Shown: in pieces, positions 9,089-19,128 of the stretch
Numbering within the stretch: the stretch's first letter is position 1
Layout of the letters: each line of letters opens with the position of its first letter
From: Paraphysomonas bandaiensis
Lineage: Eukaryota; Chrysophyceae
NCBI GenBank assembly: GCA_965644295.1
Contig: CBFFRP010000224.1
Coordinates: 1-34,320, forward strand
Length of the DNA stretch: 34,320 nt
Direction of reading: 5' to 3'
Position numbers and translations under genes: made by a program
Notes under the pieces: generated by a model
Told to the model about the DNA's origin: nothing
Database searches by the model: none
The model's input: the letters and a program-made list of their open reading frames with translations, nothing else

Positions 9089-10193
9089 ATGCGGAAGAGA
9101 TCCCTTGAAGATGACTCAGAGGCTGATGGAGACACTGTGCTGAATGAGACCACTACACCTCAAACTAAGCGTGGTAGACCACCAGGATCAAAGAATAAGG
9201 CCAAAATATTGCAGGAGGGGCGTCGAAGCAATCGTTTATGTGATTTAAACCCTAAATTGCCTCCGAGATTGCCTTTAAGACCCCTAGCAGGCCCCATCGC
9301 CATGCTGCCCCTATCTTCACTCCGTCTGAGCCAAAGGCGGACCCATTGGAATTTATATGTCCAAGTAGTCGCTGCAGTGGTACTACTCTGTCTATGGATG
9401 ATATAAGCATGTCTTTGAGGTTAATTTCATGCATGCGTCATGACTTCTATAACGGCCATCAACTGAGAAGTATTACTGACGTCATGAATCGCGCTAGCGA
9501 CTATTTAGGTATTGGCGTTAGTACGCTATACAGCCTATGAAAAGAATGGGCTGATAACAAGGGTACCACACTTCCTCATAGCAGCTATGAATCGATATAT
9601 CCGGGGCGCATGAAATACATTAACTCGGATTGGCCAGGTCCTACACGAGCAGAGGTAATGAATCCCTTCAAGGTTATTAATCTTCTAAGTTTGACATAAG
9701 TTTTGGCCTATCAGAAGTGAGGAAGGTAGAACAGTAGAGTTGCCGGATATACAGAAGTGGTTTAAGGATGCTCACAACCTTGAGGTTACACATTATCAGC
9801 ACATTATCAGCTAAGGTATCGAATGACCAAAATGGGTTTCCGTTTTGGAAAAATGCGTAAGCTGTGCCTTCGTCGTGAAAGTGCAAGTATCACAAATAAG
9901 CGTCGCATTTACCTTAAGCGTCGTTTGGAATGTAATAAGCGCATTGAGTGTAGAATATCTGAACGTCAAGTGTGGGAGAATAATGGACAAGTTGGTCCAC
10001 GCCCGAGTTAGATATCGTGAGTTAGAACAAGAGTTAGATATCATGAGAAGGGTGTGTATTCTGATGTTATAGACTTAGCTGAGTATGAAGAGGATGATAC
10101 TGATGTAGACGTTGATGATTCAGTTGTAAAGTGAGACGATGAGGTTGATGTGTGGCAAGGTGATAATGATGACTACTTGGAATAAAAAGTAAC
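9089..10193 (+). pseudogene. Decayed DDE (Tc1/mariner- or IS630-like) transposase
   Basis: Coding-like segments appear in changing frames. There is an AT-hook-like KRGRPPGSKNKAK after the ATG at 9089. Next comes a helix-turn-helix-like stretch (ISCMRHDFYNGHQLRSITDV, DYLGIGVSTLY) ending in a stop at 9538. EWADNKGTTLP..YPGRMKYINSDW follows, then a frame-shifted ELPDIQKWFKDAHNLEVTHY, then MGFRFGK..RRIYLKRRLECNK. The tail is acidic (AEYEEDDTDVDVDDS). The order of two helix-turn-helix segments, a GF-x-x-GK box and a K/R-rich helix just before a RQVW motif is that of DDE_3/Tc1-mariner transposases. The catalytic core after RQVW is missing. At least three frame breaks and stops make it a pseudogene. 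Confidence 0.45.
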
Positions 10194-10199
10194 TATTAG

Positions 10200-11364
10200 T
10201 CAATTAGCTCCAGTTTTTCATGCTATTTATTTTGTTTTACAACTTCTTATGATACATATAGTATCTAAACTAACTAGATACTATTAGTACAACTCTAGAA
10301 GTACTATACAACACTCTAAGTTTAGTTGAAAATATAGCTTGTTATCTGCTAAAACTATTTCGATTTATGAGGTCGCTCAGCACTTTTAACAACAAACTAA
10401 CTTAAAGTAACTTTTACGTAATAATACGTTGCATATATAGTAGAGAGCATTTACTCTGTGTGATGCTTGTAACTGTATACCTACCTGTGCATAATATATT
10501 ATAGCATAATATATTTGACGTAGTTTTTGGTGATATTATGTAGAAATCGGAGAAAATTCAAATAAGCAACGGGAAGTCGGATCAAGATAGCTTTAGTAGC
10601 ACTTTACACAGGTGCAATATCACTTTTTATCATTTTCATTCAAGTTTCTGCAATTCGTATGTATGGTGTTTTGGTTAGTTGTACTTATACATCTATTTAC
10701 ACGGCATATGTATCGAAAAATATAAATATTACTGTAGAATAGTCACTGTTATGTCATTGTGTTTTGTTTACGCTGTATATGATGTTCTAATTATGTCTAT
10801 TTCACTATTCGATATATATCTGGTAAAAATCAAGTTTTTCTTCGGTAATATATGTGTATAACTGTACAAGTAAATTAGAATAAGCAACGCCCATGTATTT
10901 CAAGATAGATAGCATGTTATATAAGTGTTCATATGAATCTATCTAGAGCATATAGCTCAGGGTCTGGTAACCATATATGAATTTATATTATTTCTTTCCT
11001 GAGGATCCACAGCAACCATGGCCTCGTCCATTTCTCGATAATTAACGTAAACCTTAACCTTGCTATGTTGAACACAACGCACTTTCAAGTAAGAAAATTA
11101 TAATAATAATTCTGAACACTTCACTACATATTCGTGTAACATATGTTGAAACATCTGTTCTCAGCAACAACATCTGTTTATCATATGTTCATCAGTCGGT
11201 TCAATATCTTGTATAGTCTCACATCAGTAACTGAATTTAATTACTTTGTACGTATAATCACCCGTTACACTATGAGTTGACTTTACCTATTGCACACTAC
11301 TATTAAGTCACTTCAATTGCGCAATACATATCACATCATATTGCAGAACTCAACAACCATTAAT
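10200..11364. other. AT-rich intergenic region
   Basis: No supported gene, RNA or mobile element is visible. Only short chance frames occur, with scattered TATA-rich stretches. Confidence 0.5.
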
Positions 11365-11463
11365 GGCCCATTAATGGTAGTCCAGTTCCCGGCAATTATA
11401 ATGGCATTAATGAAAAATGTCCCGGCAATTATATAAAATAATGGCATATTACCATTAATGACC
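11365..11463. repeat. Small terminal-inverted-repeat element, copy 1
   Basis: About 99 bp starting GGCCCATTAATGGTAGTCC and ending TTACCATTAATGACC, so the ends are inverted repeats built on CCATTAATGG. Inside, CCCGGCAATTATA occurs twice, each followed by a form of ATGGCAT. A near-identical direct-orientation copy lies at 12621-12709. The two copies bracket the hAT relic. Confidence 0.6.
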
Positions 11464-11596
11464 ATTAATAGCTACTAACTTAAAGTAGATAGCACCACTC
11501 ATATAATAACAGACTCTACAAATTTTAACTACTTCTCGCTCTCTACTGGCATATCAGGAACTTCTTACAGAGGGCTTCATGGAGGGTATAAACATC

Positions 11597-12330
11597 TCAC
11601 AACATGTAATTGGCTCTTAGAAATAGCAACGATTCTAGACGATATGGATTCATGTTTCTACGCTCAGATGTCATGATTATTAACCAACTTACACGACTAA
11701 AGAGCCTCTCAACAACATGAAGCAAGCAGCGGTAGTTGGAATCATAGGTACCAAGTCGAGCTCTCTTAGTGACCTCGGCGCTGTCCAGAACACGCTGTGC
11801 AAAATCAGTTCCTTAACTGTCGCCCTCGTTATTTCTGTCGGGTACCCCAACCTCCATGGATGAATCCAGTTGCAAATAATGTCTAACTGCTCTTCTCTCA
11901 TTGCCTGTCAACTCTCTTTCATCGTTCCCTTGAATTTTAGCCACTGCCTTCTCAAATTTCCTTTCCACGAGTATATGTGTGCGTTGTAAATATTATATCA
12001 CTGTCGTCACTGAGAGGGGTGCTAAATTGGTGTTCTTCCGAACATACTTATTCTCCACGATAAAAAATGGTTCGTCGTTCATAACTATCCATTCCAGCCA
12101 CCGAAATAAATTCCTTGTAGCAGGAAATACTTTCTTTCTTACTAAAGACAATAAATCGCCCCCGTGAAGTCTTTCACTTCCCAAAATTCTCTCGAGCTCC
12201 TCTCGCCAAGAAAAATCCGCATGTTCGGTGCCCTTGGTTATATGATTAGCACAACTCGTGTAACCTCGCTTTATATCTTGTTTAAGGCGGTCATTGCAAA
12301 ACGAACAAATATATATGATACAGGGAATTC
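11597..12330 (-). pseudogene. Shortened BED/hAT transposase relic
   Basis: One minus-strand frame runs from about 12330 to a TGA at 11599-11597, with only two internal stops (near 11993 and 11838). It starts with a BED-type zinc finger, ICSFCNDRL..CANHITKGTEH (Cys codons at 12307-12305 and 12298-12296, His codons at 12244-12242 and 12223-12221). A domain typical of hAT transposases follows (LFRWLEWIVMNDEPFFIVEN). It ends with the hAT C-terminal dimerisation signature VVERLFSRV..SERRNMNPYRLESLLFLRAN. About 240 codons replace the 600 or more usual for hAT proteins. The catalytic core between these parts has been removed with the frame preserved. Confidence 0.7.
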
Positions 12331-12421
12331 TCTGAATCTACTCGGGAGAAGACTCTGTAAATTACACTGCCATAAATGTTTTCGGCCATCATCGTTGCTT
12401 AATATAATATTATGGTATAAA

Positions 12422-12595
12422 TCAAGGATAGGGAACAATATATTGTATTGAAATATGTTGTACAATACATTGAAATATATTGTAATATATATATATATAT
12501 TGATTTTGGTGGACTGGTCAAATATTCCATCAATATTATTGTTTCTGTTAAAGTAGCTCACAATATATTGCTATATTATCTTAAAAACACTCAGT
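12422..12595. repeat. Terminal fragment of the hAT element family
   Basis: It begins CAAGGATAGGGAACAATATA and matches the complement of the right end of the complete element (18840-19004) over about 150 bp. The match includes GGTGGACTGGTCAAATATTC, a CATCAATA..TGTTTCTGTTAAA block and an AGCTCACA box. The first bases (CAAGG for CAGGG) and a TA-repeat expansion show decay. No partner end is visible. Confidence 0.7.
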
Positions 12596-12620
12596 TCAAT
12601 ATATAATATATAGCAGTACA

Positions 12621-12709
12621 GGCCATTAATGGTAGTCCGGTTCCCGGCAATTATAATGGCATCAATGACAAATGTCCCGGCAATTGTAATGGCATTACCA
12701 TTAATGGCC
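12621..12709. repeat. Small terminal-inverted-repeat element, copy 2
   Basis: Eighty-nine bp with perfect 14-bp inverted ends, GGCCATTAATGGTA at 12621 and its complement ending at 12709. Internal CCCGGCAATT-TAATGGCAT is repeated, as in the copy at 11365. It has no coding capacity and is a candidate MITE. From 12710 to 12943 nothing else is recognised. Confidence 0.6.
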
Positions 12710-12943
12710 ATTACCATTAACGCTTGCCAGGCCCTGATCTAGCTAGCTAACGAGCGAAACTTAGCATAGCATTCATCAGACAGTTGTTTATTTCGAATCC
12801 CACCTGTAGTCGAATCATGGCACACACATAAATGTGAAATAAAGAGTCGCGATAAGGGTAAATAATTTCTACAGCTTACGAAGGGTGAAGTATACGTAAC
12901 TTTAATTTGCACAATCATATACTTAAAATCGGCGTCATAATTT

Positions 12944-14221
12944 TTATTCGTGATACTTCATCTTTCCACGGCGACATTTAGAAGTAAAAATATACAATGA
13001 AAACGTATGTACAATGCAGAAAAGTGCGGTAAATAAATAATACAAATTTAAGTTTGCTCTGTCAGCCAAACTCTGGCTCCGTATCACGGAGAAAGCTCTA
13101 CTGATATTGTGAGGATGTAAGAACGAGTCATAGTGCTTGAGGGCATCAAGGTTGCTTGACCAGATATGCTTCACCTCAGGTGTGGGGCTACCTTTAAAAT
13201 CATGCCAGAACATATCCCACGTAGTGTTATCATACCATTCCGAAACAGAAGCGTTATCAGGGACCTCATATCTATTCACTAATTGAAGAATATAAGGACA
13301 CACATACTTTACTGGTACATTTTCTACACAATATATCTCTCCGTTTTGGTTACGTCTCGTCATACTAAAAAGCATAGATCGAATATCATGTGTTGGGTTA
13401 AAAGTTTCTCGCCAGTTGATGTCAGTCTTGTGGTCCACAACAATAGGTCTCCCAATCGATAGATTTAGAACAATACGAGAAAAGTCGAAGTCCAGCATAT
13501 ACCACACAACTCCTCGATATTCAACCCTTTTAACAATATTATACAAGTGAAGATCTCTATGCATAAAGTGAAATTCGTTCTGCAATGCCGACAGACAACC
13601 AGAAATACTGATCATAGTTTCGGCGAACTCAGCATCATCTCTCCATTCATTTTGACGAAATGCTATTGCATCATTGATGTATTCCATACCCAAGTAATAC
13701 CTTCTTTGGTCTATGAAACTTCCATCAGCCTGTTGCTCTCTTAAAAGCATCTTAGAAGAAAATATAAACTTCGGTATATACACATTTCCACATTCATTTG
13801 CAGCATGTGTACTAAACTCATGCACGGCTTTATGTATCGTTGCCTCTACTGTAATATCATCTGCAGTTACATAGTCTTCCATCTCTTCAACTTCTTTCAC
13901 TATAATCATATCTGTGCTGTGAAGTATCACAGAGAAGTCTGTCATGCAATTAACAATCCATCCTGCCATTATATTCCATCTACTATGAACCAGTTCTTTA
14001 GATATAAATATATTGGGACATGATGCATTAAAATCAATAGATGTGATATCATCCACAAGCACAGAATATTCCCCGAATTTTCTTCGTACAATAGACATGA
14101 GTGTGTATGCTGTTTTTGTAATGTTATCTGATTTTTTGTGTAGTCTGAGAGAGTGCTGAACTACACTGCTGTATGATATATGGAGACGCTGCGAGACGGT
14201 TTCATGATGCACAGGTCTCAT
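12944..14221 (-). CDS. Orphan protein kinase-like protein with hydrophobic tail
   Basis: A single-exon frame; the first ATG is at 14221, giving 425 residues. Kinase landmarks: candidate beta-3 lysine in MIIVKEV (Lys109), helix-C glutamates (VEATIHKAVHE), hinge YYLGMEYINDAI, catalytic loop MHRDLHLYNIV (His221-Arg-Asp223, Asn228) and the magnesium loop LDFDFSRI (Asp-Phe-Asp in place of DFG, 244-246). No glycine-rich loop is obvious. The D-L-H-x-x-N form resembles atypical or viral-type kinases rather than the canonical DLKPEN. Near the C-terminus LYYLFTALFCIVHTFSLYIF could anchor it in a membrane, followed by basic residues. Codons upstream of the ATG read like a signal peptide (..SLIALSSVIGLS) but have no ATG, so a 5' exon may be missing. 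Substrate unknown. Confidence 0.6.
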   Translation of the reverse strand: MRPVHHETVSQRLHISYSSVVQHSLRLHKKSDNITKTAYTLMSIVRRKFGEYSVLVDDITSIDFNASCPNIFISKELVHSRWNIMAGWIVNCMTDFSVILHSTDMIIVKEVEEMEDYVTADDITVEATIHKAVHEFSTHAANECGNVYIPKFIFSSKMLLREQQADGSFIDQRRYYLGMEYINDAIAFRQNEWRDDAEFAETMISISGCLSALQNEFHFMHRDLHLYNIVKRVEYRGVVWYMLDFDFSRIVLNLSIGRPIVVDHKTDINWRETFNPTHDIRSMLFSMTRRNQNGEIYCVENVPVKYVCPYILQLVNRYEVPDNASVSEWYDNTTWDMFWHDFKGSPTPEVKHIWSSNLDALKHYDSFLHPHNISRAFSVIRSQSLADRANLNLYYLFTALFCIVHTFSLYIFTSKCRRGKMKYHE

Positions 14222-14880
14222 AGAGAGTCCGATCACAGATGATAATGCTATGAGTGAAAGTGAAATGATGTGGATATATCACTAAGTGATGATATGATTG
14301 AATGAAGACAGTGATGATTCTACCAACCTGCTATCTGTGCCTACCAACATACACACTGTAGGTGTGCATGTATGGATATGCAGCCTATACATGCGAAAAA
14401 CTTCCACAGTCGAGTTTTTCGTGTAAAAAGTGGGATTTAGATTAAAAAATGGTACTTTTTATGTAAAAACCCTCACCGCGAAATATCGCGAGTGTACTTC
14501 ACGATATGATGATACGGATATGCAAGCGTACAACACACGCACTTGTGTCATTGATGTCCCCTCTGGCCGCGTATGGTATGCAGCAGTGTGTCCAGTAACG
14601 ACCACAGAGCTGTTAGCATATACACACACAGGCAGCACATGCCTATATATATACATATATATGAGATCCTTATCAAACATATCAATCTCTCAATCCACTC
14701 ACTAGACTCTCCTGTCATATCCTCCCTCATATCCTCCCTCATATCCTCATATTATAGTCTACATCACACAATGAACACTGTAGTAGTGGCTGTACATAGT
14801 CCCTTATAGGGCCTCATATGCACTGTAGTTAATCATATGGATAGAAGACAACCTCTCTAATGGGATAACTGCACTTAGAC
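14222..14880. promoter_or_regulatory. Divergent intergenic region between kinase and channel genes
   Basis: Presumed promoters of both genes lie in these 659 bp. A 12-bp tandem repeat (TCATATCCTCCC, about 2.7 copies, 14715-14746) and a TATATATACATATATATG block (14644-14661) precede the channel gene. A small CGCGA-AATA-TCGCG hairpin lies near 14476-14489. No core promoter can be defined. Confidence 0.35.
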
Positions 14881-17800
14881 ATGACAACGATGTCAAGCAG
14901 TAGTCCGGATGCATCAATAGTTGCTACTATAATATCTCAGTTGACTGTTGGAGTGTGTCTGTATGTCTTCTTTGAGAAACACAGAGCTCACAGAGAGATG
15001 AATGAGAAGAGAATACATACACGTAAACCCCTTCCAGAGCCTCTCACTGACAGCTTGTTTAGTTGGTTCAATGCATCTGCTCGAGTGGCCTGTAATCACG
15101 ATAACCTGTATACTATAGTCGGCCTTGATGCGTATTTGTTCCTAAGATACTTACGTCTCTGCTGGTTAGGTGGTGCTTGCTGCGCGTTTATAGCTATGAT
15201 CACATTGTTGCCCTTATACTATCACTTGCAGACCGAGTTCAGTGTCTCTGGATTAACTATGAGCACCATTCCTCCTGGAGACCCCTTCCTGTGGGTCCCA
15301 TGTGGAACCTGTTGGCTATTTTCGCTTATGTACTTATACGTGATTGGACTAGAGGTCGAAGAAGTTGTTCGCTGGAAGAGAAGATATTTATATGAAGGTG
15401 ACCCTGATATCCCGCATCAAACGCATTATTCCGCTATCGTGGAAAACATACCGAAGGAGTATCAGAACACGGTAAAGTTGCGAATCTTATTTGAAACTCT
15501 GTTTCCCGGCGATGTACAGTTTACATCTATTGGGATTTGCTTGACTCCGGCTTTGAAAACATACGAAGAAAGGAAAGCAAGCATGTGGGAGTTGGAAATT
15601 GCTGGTCATCTTACTGCAGTAGCTAAGAATCGTGGAAAGCCCGAGCCACATATAACAGTGTATGAGTCGAATCAAGACGCACTGCAGAATCAACGCCTTA
15701 TTGATCCTGGAGTCCGTGATCAGACTACATCTAGGAGTAAAGGTTTCAGTAAGAAAAAGAAACGAAAGATTAAGTCTCTTGCCCACTTCGAGGAACAGGT
15801 GGCCCGTCAAACTGTTGAAATCAATAACATGCGCGCTCAAGCCGTTGCTGCAAGTGCTGGTGCACCTTACGAAGCAAAAGAGGTCACAGTTGTTGTTCGC
15901 TCTTACAATGATTTTGCCACTAATGCATCGTTGCCGTCTCAACAACGTAAATGTCACCAGGTACCTCTCTTTGTTGAACGCGCGAGTGATAATAATAATA
16001 CAGCTATAAATTCTTCGAGATTACTCCCAGGAGGCAGCTCTTGTGATTATCCCCAATCACTGGTTCAGTCTCCCGGAGAGGCACCATCACTAACAGGTCA
16101 GGGATGTCCAGTTACTGATAAGCTCGTCACTTCTCCTCAACGCCCAGTATTTGCTGGAAATCTCAAGAAGAAAATGGCGTCGTATCGCCGTGTGCATTCG
16201 TATCCAGTCCCTGAAATATCTGTGACGGTTCCTATTGAAAGAAGACACAGCCGGCCTGAGGGTTTGACCGAAAAATGTAGCATAGATGGCTTCCAGACTT
16301 GTACGCCTTTGATACACTCAATACAATCCTCGAGACCGTCTTTTTCAAAGAGTTTGTCGCGGAAAATATCTGTGACCAAAATCAAAACTAGAAGAGTTGC
16401 TGCTACCTCGACATCAACACCAGTCAGCTCATCGGATAGTGTACAATCCACGGAGCATATTCTTGTAAAAAACGAGTGTGATGATGTAAAAAATGATCCT
16501 TCGCAGCGTGAAGTATCCGATGTGAACTCTCCAACCCAAACGAACAAGACATTGATCGGAGGCTCTAACAACACAGTGACTGCGAGTGATTCATCTGATG
16601 CACTGCACTGTTCTAGTAATGACAGAGTAATAACCGTATCCGAAGAAGTTTGTATTACAGATAAATCTCTGACGAGTACTGGGTTCGTGACATTTCGCAG
16701 CAGGAAAGCTCAACTTGAGGCTATAAGTTTGTCGCCATTGTCTCATATTTACCGTGACCTCACATGTACTCATTGTCCTTGCCCTAAAGATATCATATGG
16801 TCTAATATAGCTAGCACTCCTTATCAGATTCAGCTGACCGCTATGTTGGTGAAGACATGTTATTGTGTTGGTATACTCCTTTTCTCAATGATACTGAGTG
16901 GTGTGGCGGTCCTTGCAGACTTAAACACTTTGCAGAAATACGCACCACAGCTATCCAATTTACCAGCACCGCTCTACGCCTACCTGAATGGCCAGCTTGC
17001 TGTAATGGTTCATGGAGGGGTTATGTCGGTACTACCTCATATCTTTCGTACAGTGAGTGTGAAAATCGAAAGGCGGAAGACTAAAACTGCTGTTGTAGCT
17101 CAAGTAATTACTTGGTAAGTACGAAATGTCACAGTTTGTTATGCATATGACACTCACTTAGGTTTTTTCTATACCAATTGGCCAATGTTTACGTCGTCAT
17201 AGCAGCTGGTACAGTTTTGAAAGTTGCGTCATCTATCGCAAGAAGTCCTGTTGAAGCACTGTTAAGTGTTGCCGACGTTTTGCCTTCAGGGTCCGTATTT
17301 TTTATCAATGTAATGTTAACATGGGTGCTTGCTGGCGCACCTGTGTCGTTGCTGGGTCTATCACCACTAGAACTGTGGGGTATATACTATAAAAAGATTC
17401 AGCGCTTTGCTATCAATGGTTTACAGGGGTTGAAAAAGCACAATGCAATGATTGGATTTCCTGTTACAGCAGTTGACATGGATTATGACTTCAGGATTCC
17501 ATGTTTATTGTTTGTACAGTGTGTGTGCTTTACGTACTGGATAATTGCGCCAGTAGTTATGATTGTGGGAACGATGTGGTTTGGAGCACAATATGGCACT
17601 TTAAGATATTTGTTGTGCTACGTGATTGCACCGACGCAGTCGGAGTCAGGTGGAAAGATGTGGGTTCAGCTGGTAAATTATTCACTTGTGTCATTGTTCA
17701 TGGCCACTTTGCTGACTCTGATATATATGGCATTGAAGGAAGGGCTTTATCAAACCATAATTATGTTGCCACTTCCTGTTGTGATATATAGTATACGGTG

Positions 17801-17936
17801 CAATATTTTTGGCAGTGATCGATGCCATGATTTTATCCCTCGTAATATAGCCCTGCAGATGGATGCAACCAGCGGAGAAATACTTACAAAATTTCGGCAT
17901 GATTACTTTTCTCCAGAAAATCTTCAGCCCTTGTAG
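14881..17936 (+). CDS. TMEM63: TMEM63/OSCA (CSC1-type) mechanosensitive/osmosensitive channel
   Basis: Two exons, 14881-17114 and 17162-17936, with a 47-nt intron; the join gives ..VITWFFLYQLANVYVV. 1002 residues. Order: an extra N-terminal helix (12-31), TM1 (about 92-116) and TM2 (136-158) with the family's HYSAIVENIPKEYQ segment after TM2. A long cytosolic loop follows, closing with TGFVTFRSRKAQLEAIS, and then the remaining helices (FFLYQLANVYVVIAAGTVLK .. FDFRI-type region .. LPLPVVIYSI). Family members form homodimeric or monomeric cation channels gated by membrane tension or hyperosmolarity. The loop between about residues 290 and 595 is Ser/Thr-rich, apparently disordered and far longer than usual (typical members have about 700-800 residues). 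Assignment rests on topology and motifs. Confidence 0.88.
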
Positions 17937-18197
17937 GTATACTTCAGCCAAAAAGATTTCGACATTATAATCGGGCTTGTAACTGTTGTGGAATACATAG
18001 AAGCCCATTTTAATGCTCGGCATGAAGTATTTTTGTTTGTGTGAAGCAGAATATCTCTGCGATGTGTGTTTATTAGTAGGCATGTGACTTAGTGAATGTT
18101 GTGACAATACTTGTTCCAGACAATACTAATAATTGTACAGTACTTTGTATGTTTGTGGGGAGGTGTGTGTGTTGCTATGTTTCGATCAATAGTAACA
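17937..18197. other. 3' flank of the channel gene
   Basis: No gene seen. It separates the channel stop codon from the target-site duplication of the hAT element. Confidence 0.4.
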
Positions 18198-18205
18198 CTA
18201 GATAT

Positions 18206-19004
18206 CAGGGATAGGGAACAATATATTGCAATACTATTGTTAGATAGCGTTCCATCAATAGTATTGATGGATTTTTTAAACCGGTCCTACAATACAATTA
18301 CAATATATTGCAATATACTGTCAATGTATTGCAATATATTAGTATGGCTAATCAGAAGGTAAACACATCCGTAGATTTCATTATTAGTATTAGTCATTAA
18401 GATCACATGACAATCAAACCAACTGCTGCTTATAGCTACTAAAAATCCACCTCGTCCTCATCCTCTGAGCCATCATCGGTGACGTCAACATCGCCATATT
18501 CATCCACAGAATTAATTGAAATATGCTAGTAACCGGCCATAACTGTCGAATAGCTTTCAGAAACAAAAGTAGGATGTAGGATGGATACTTTTGCGCAACA
18601 CTGATATAATATGTTTAGCTGTGCTGAACAGACGTTCCCATGTATTGGAAGTTCCCATACCAGGGCCAGGCAACCGTTAACGACTCGTGGATCTGTACGT
18701 TTCTTAATTTTTTGAGCTGACTGAAGGTTTTTAGTCGCATAGTCAACATCAGCTTCATTATCCTTTGTAATGTTGTAATCAATTTCTCGGTTATTTATAT
18801 CCATTTTGCACCCTACAGTTGAGAATCTTCTCTTATATGACTATCATAATATTGATTGCAATATATTGCAATAGTACTGTGAGCTCTTTTAACAGAAACA
18901 CTATTGATGGAATATTTGACCAGTCCACCAATCAATATATTTTACAATATATTGCAATATATTGTACAATGTATTGCAATACAATATATTGTTCCCTATC
19001 CCTG
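18206..19004. mobile_element. Complete non-autonomous hAT element with 8-bp target duplication
   Basis: The element is 799 bp. The left end is CAGGGATAGGGAACAATATA.. and the right end is its exact complement for at least 23 bp. The flanks are the identical 8-mer CTAGATAT at 18198-18205 and 19005-19012. An 8-bp duplication and CAGGG-type ends are diagnostic of hAT superfamily transposition. Both subterminal regions are rich in CAATATATTG/TATTGCAATA palindromes, likely transposase-binding motifs. The interior contains only a degenerate transposase C-terminus on the minus strand. The perfect duplication implies a recent insertion, so an active transposase probably exists elsewhere in the genome. 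Confidence 0.9.
18570..18645 (-). pseudogene. hAT transposase C-terminal remnant inside the element
   Basis: The minus-strand frame reads NTWERLFSTAKHIISVLRKS, matching the hAT dimerisation motif (..SERLFSTAG.I...R..L.P). Stops lie on both sides. The motif shows that the element derives from an autonomous hAT by internal deletion. It differs in detail from the VVERLFSRV relic at 11597-12330, so two hAT families are present. Confidence 0.6.
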
Positions 19005-19128
19005 CTAGATATGAACTTTTCTTTGTGCATCAGCTTGCAACACACCATCAAGTAATACTGTGATAATCGAGGCTAAGTTTTGCTAAAATAATAAATAAAA
19101 TAAAATTTTTGCCAACTCCAGCAATGTA

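Noticed and set aside
12720-12800. Possible tRNA B box (TTTCGAATCCC at about 12788)
   Set aside because: No A box or cloverleaf can be drawn upstream; acceptor and D stems are absent.
15487-16574. Long minus-strand frames inside the TMEM63/OSCA gene
   Set aside because: They are antisense shadows of the Ser-rich loop; the plus strand has clear family motifs on both sides.
18111-18362. Plus-strand frame of 83 codons
   Set aside because: It crosses the hAT target-site duplication and inverted end, so it is chance sequence.
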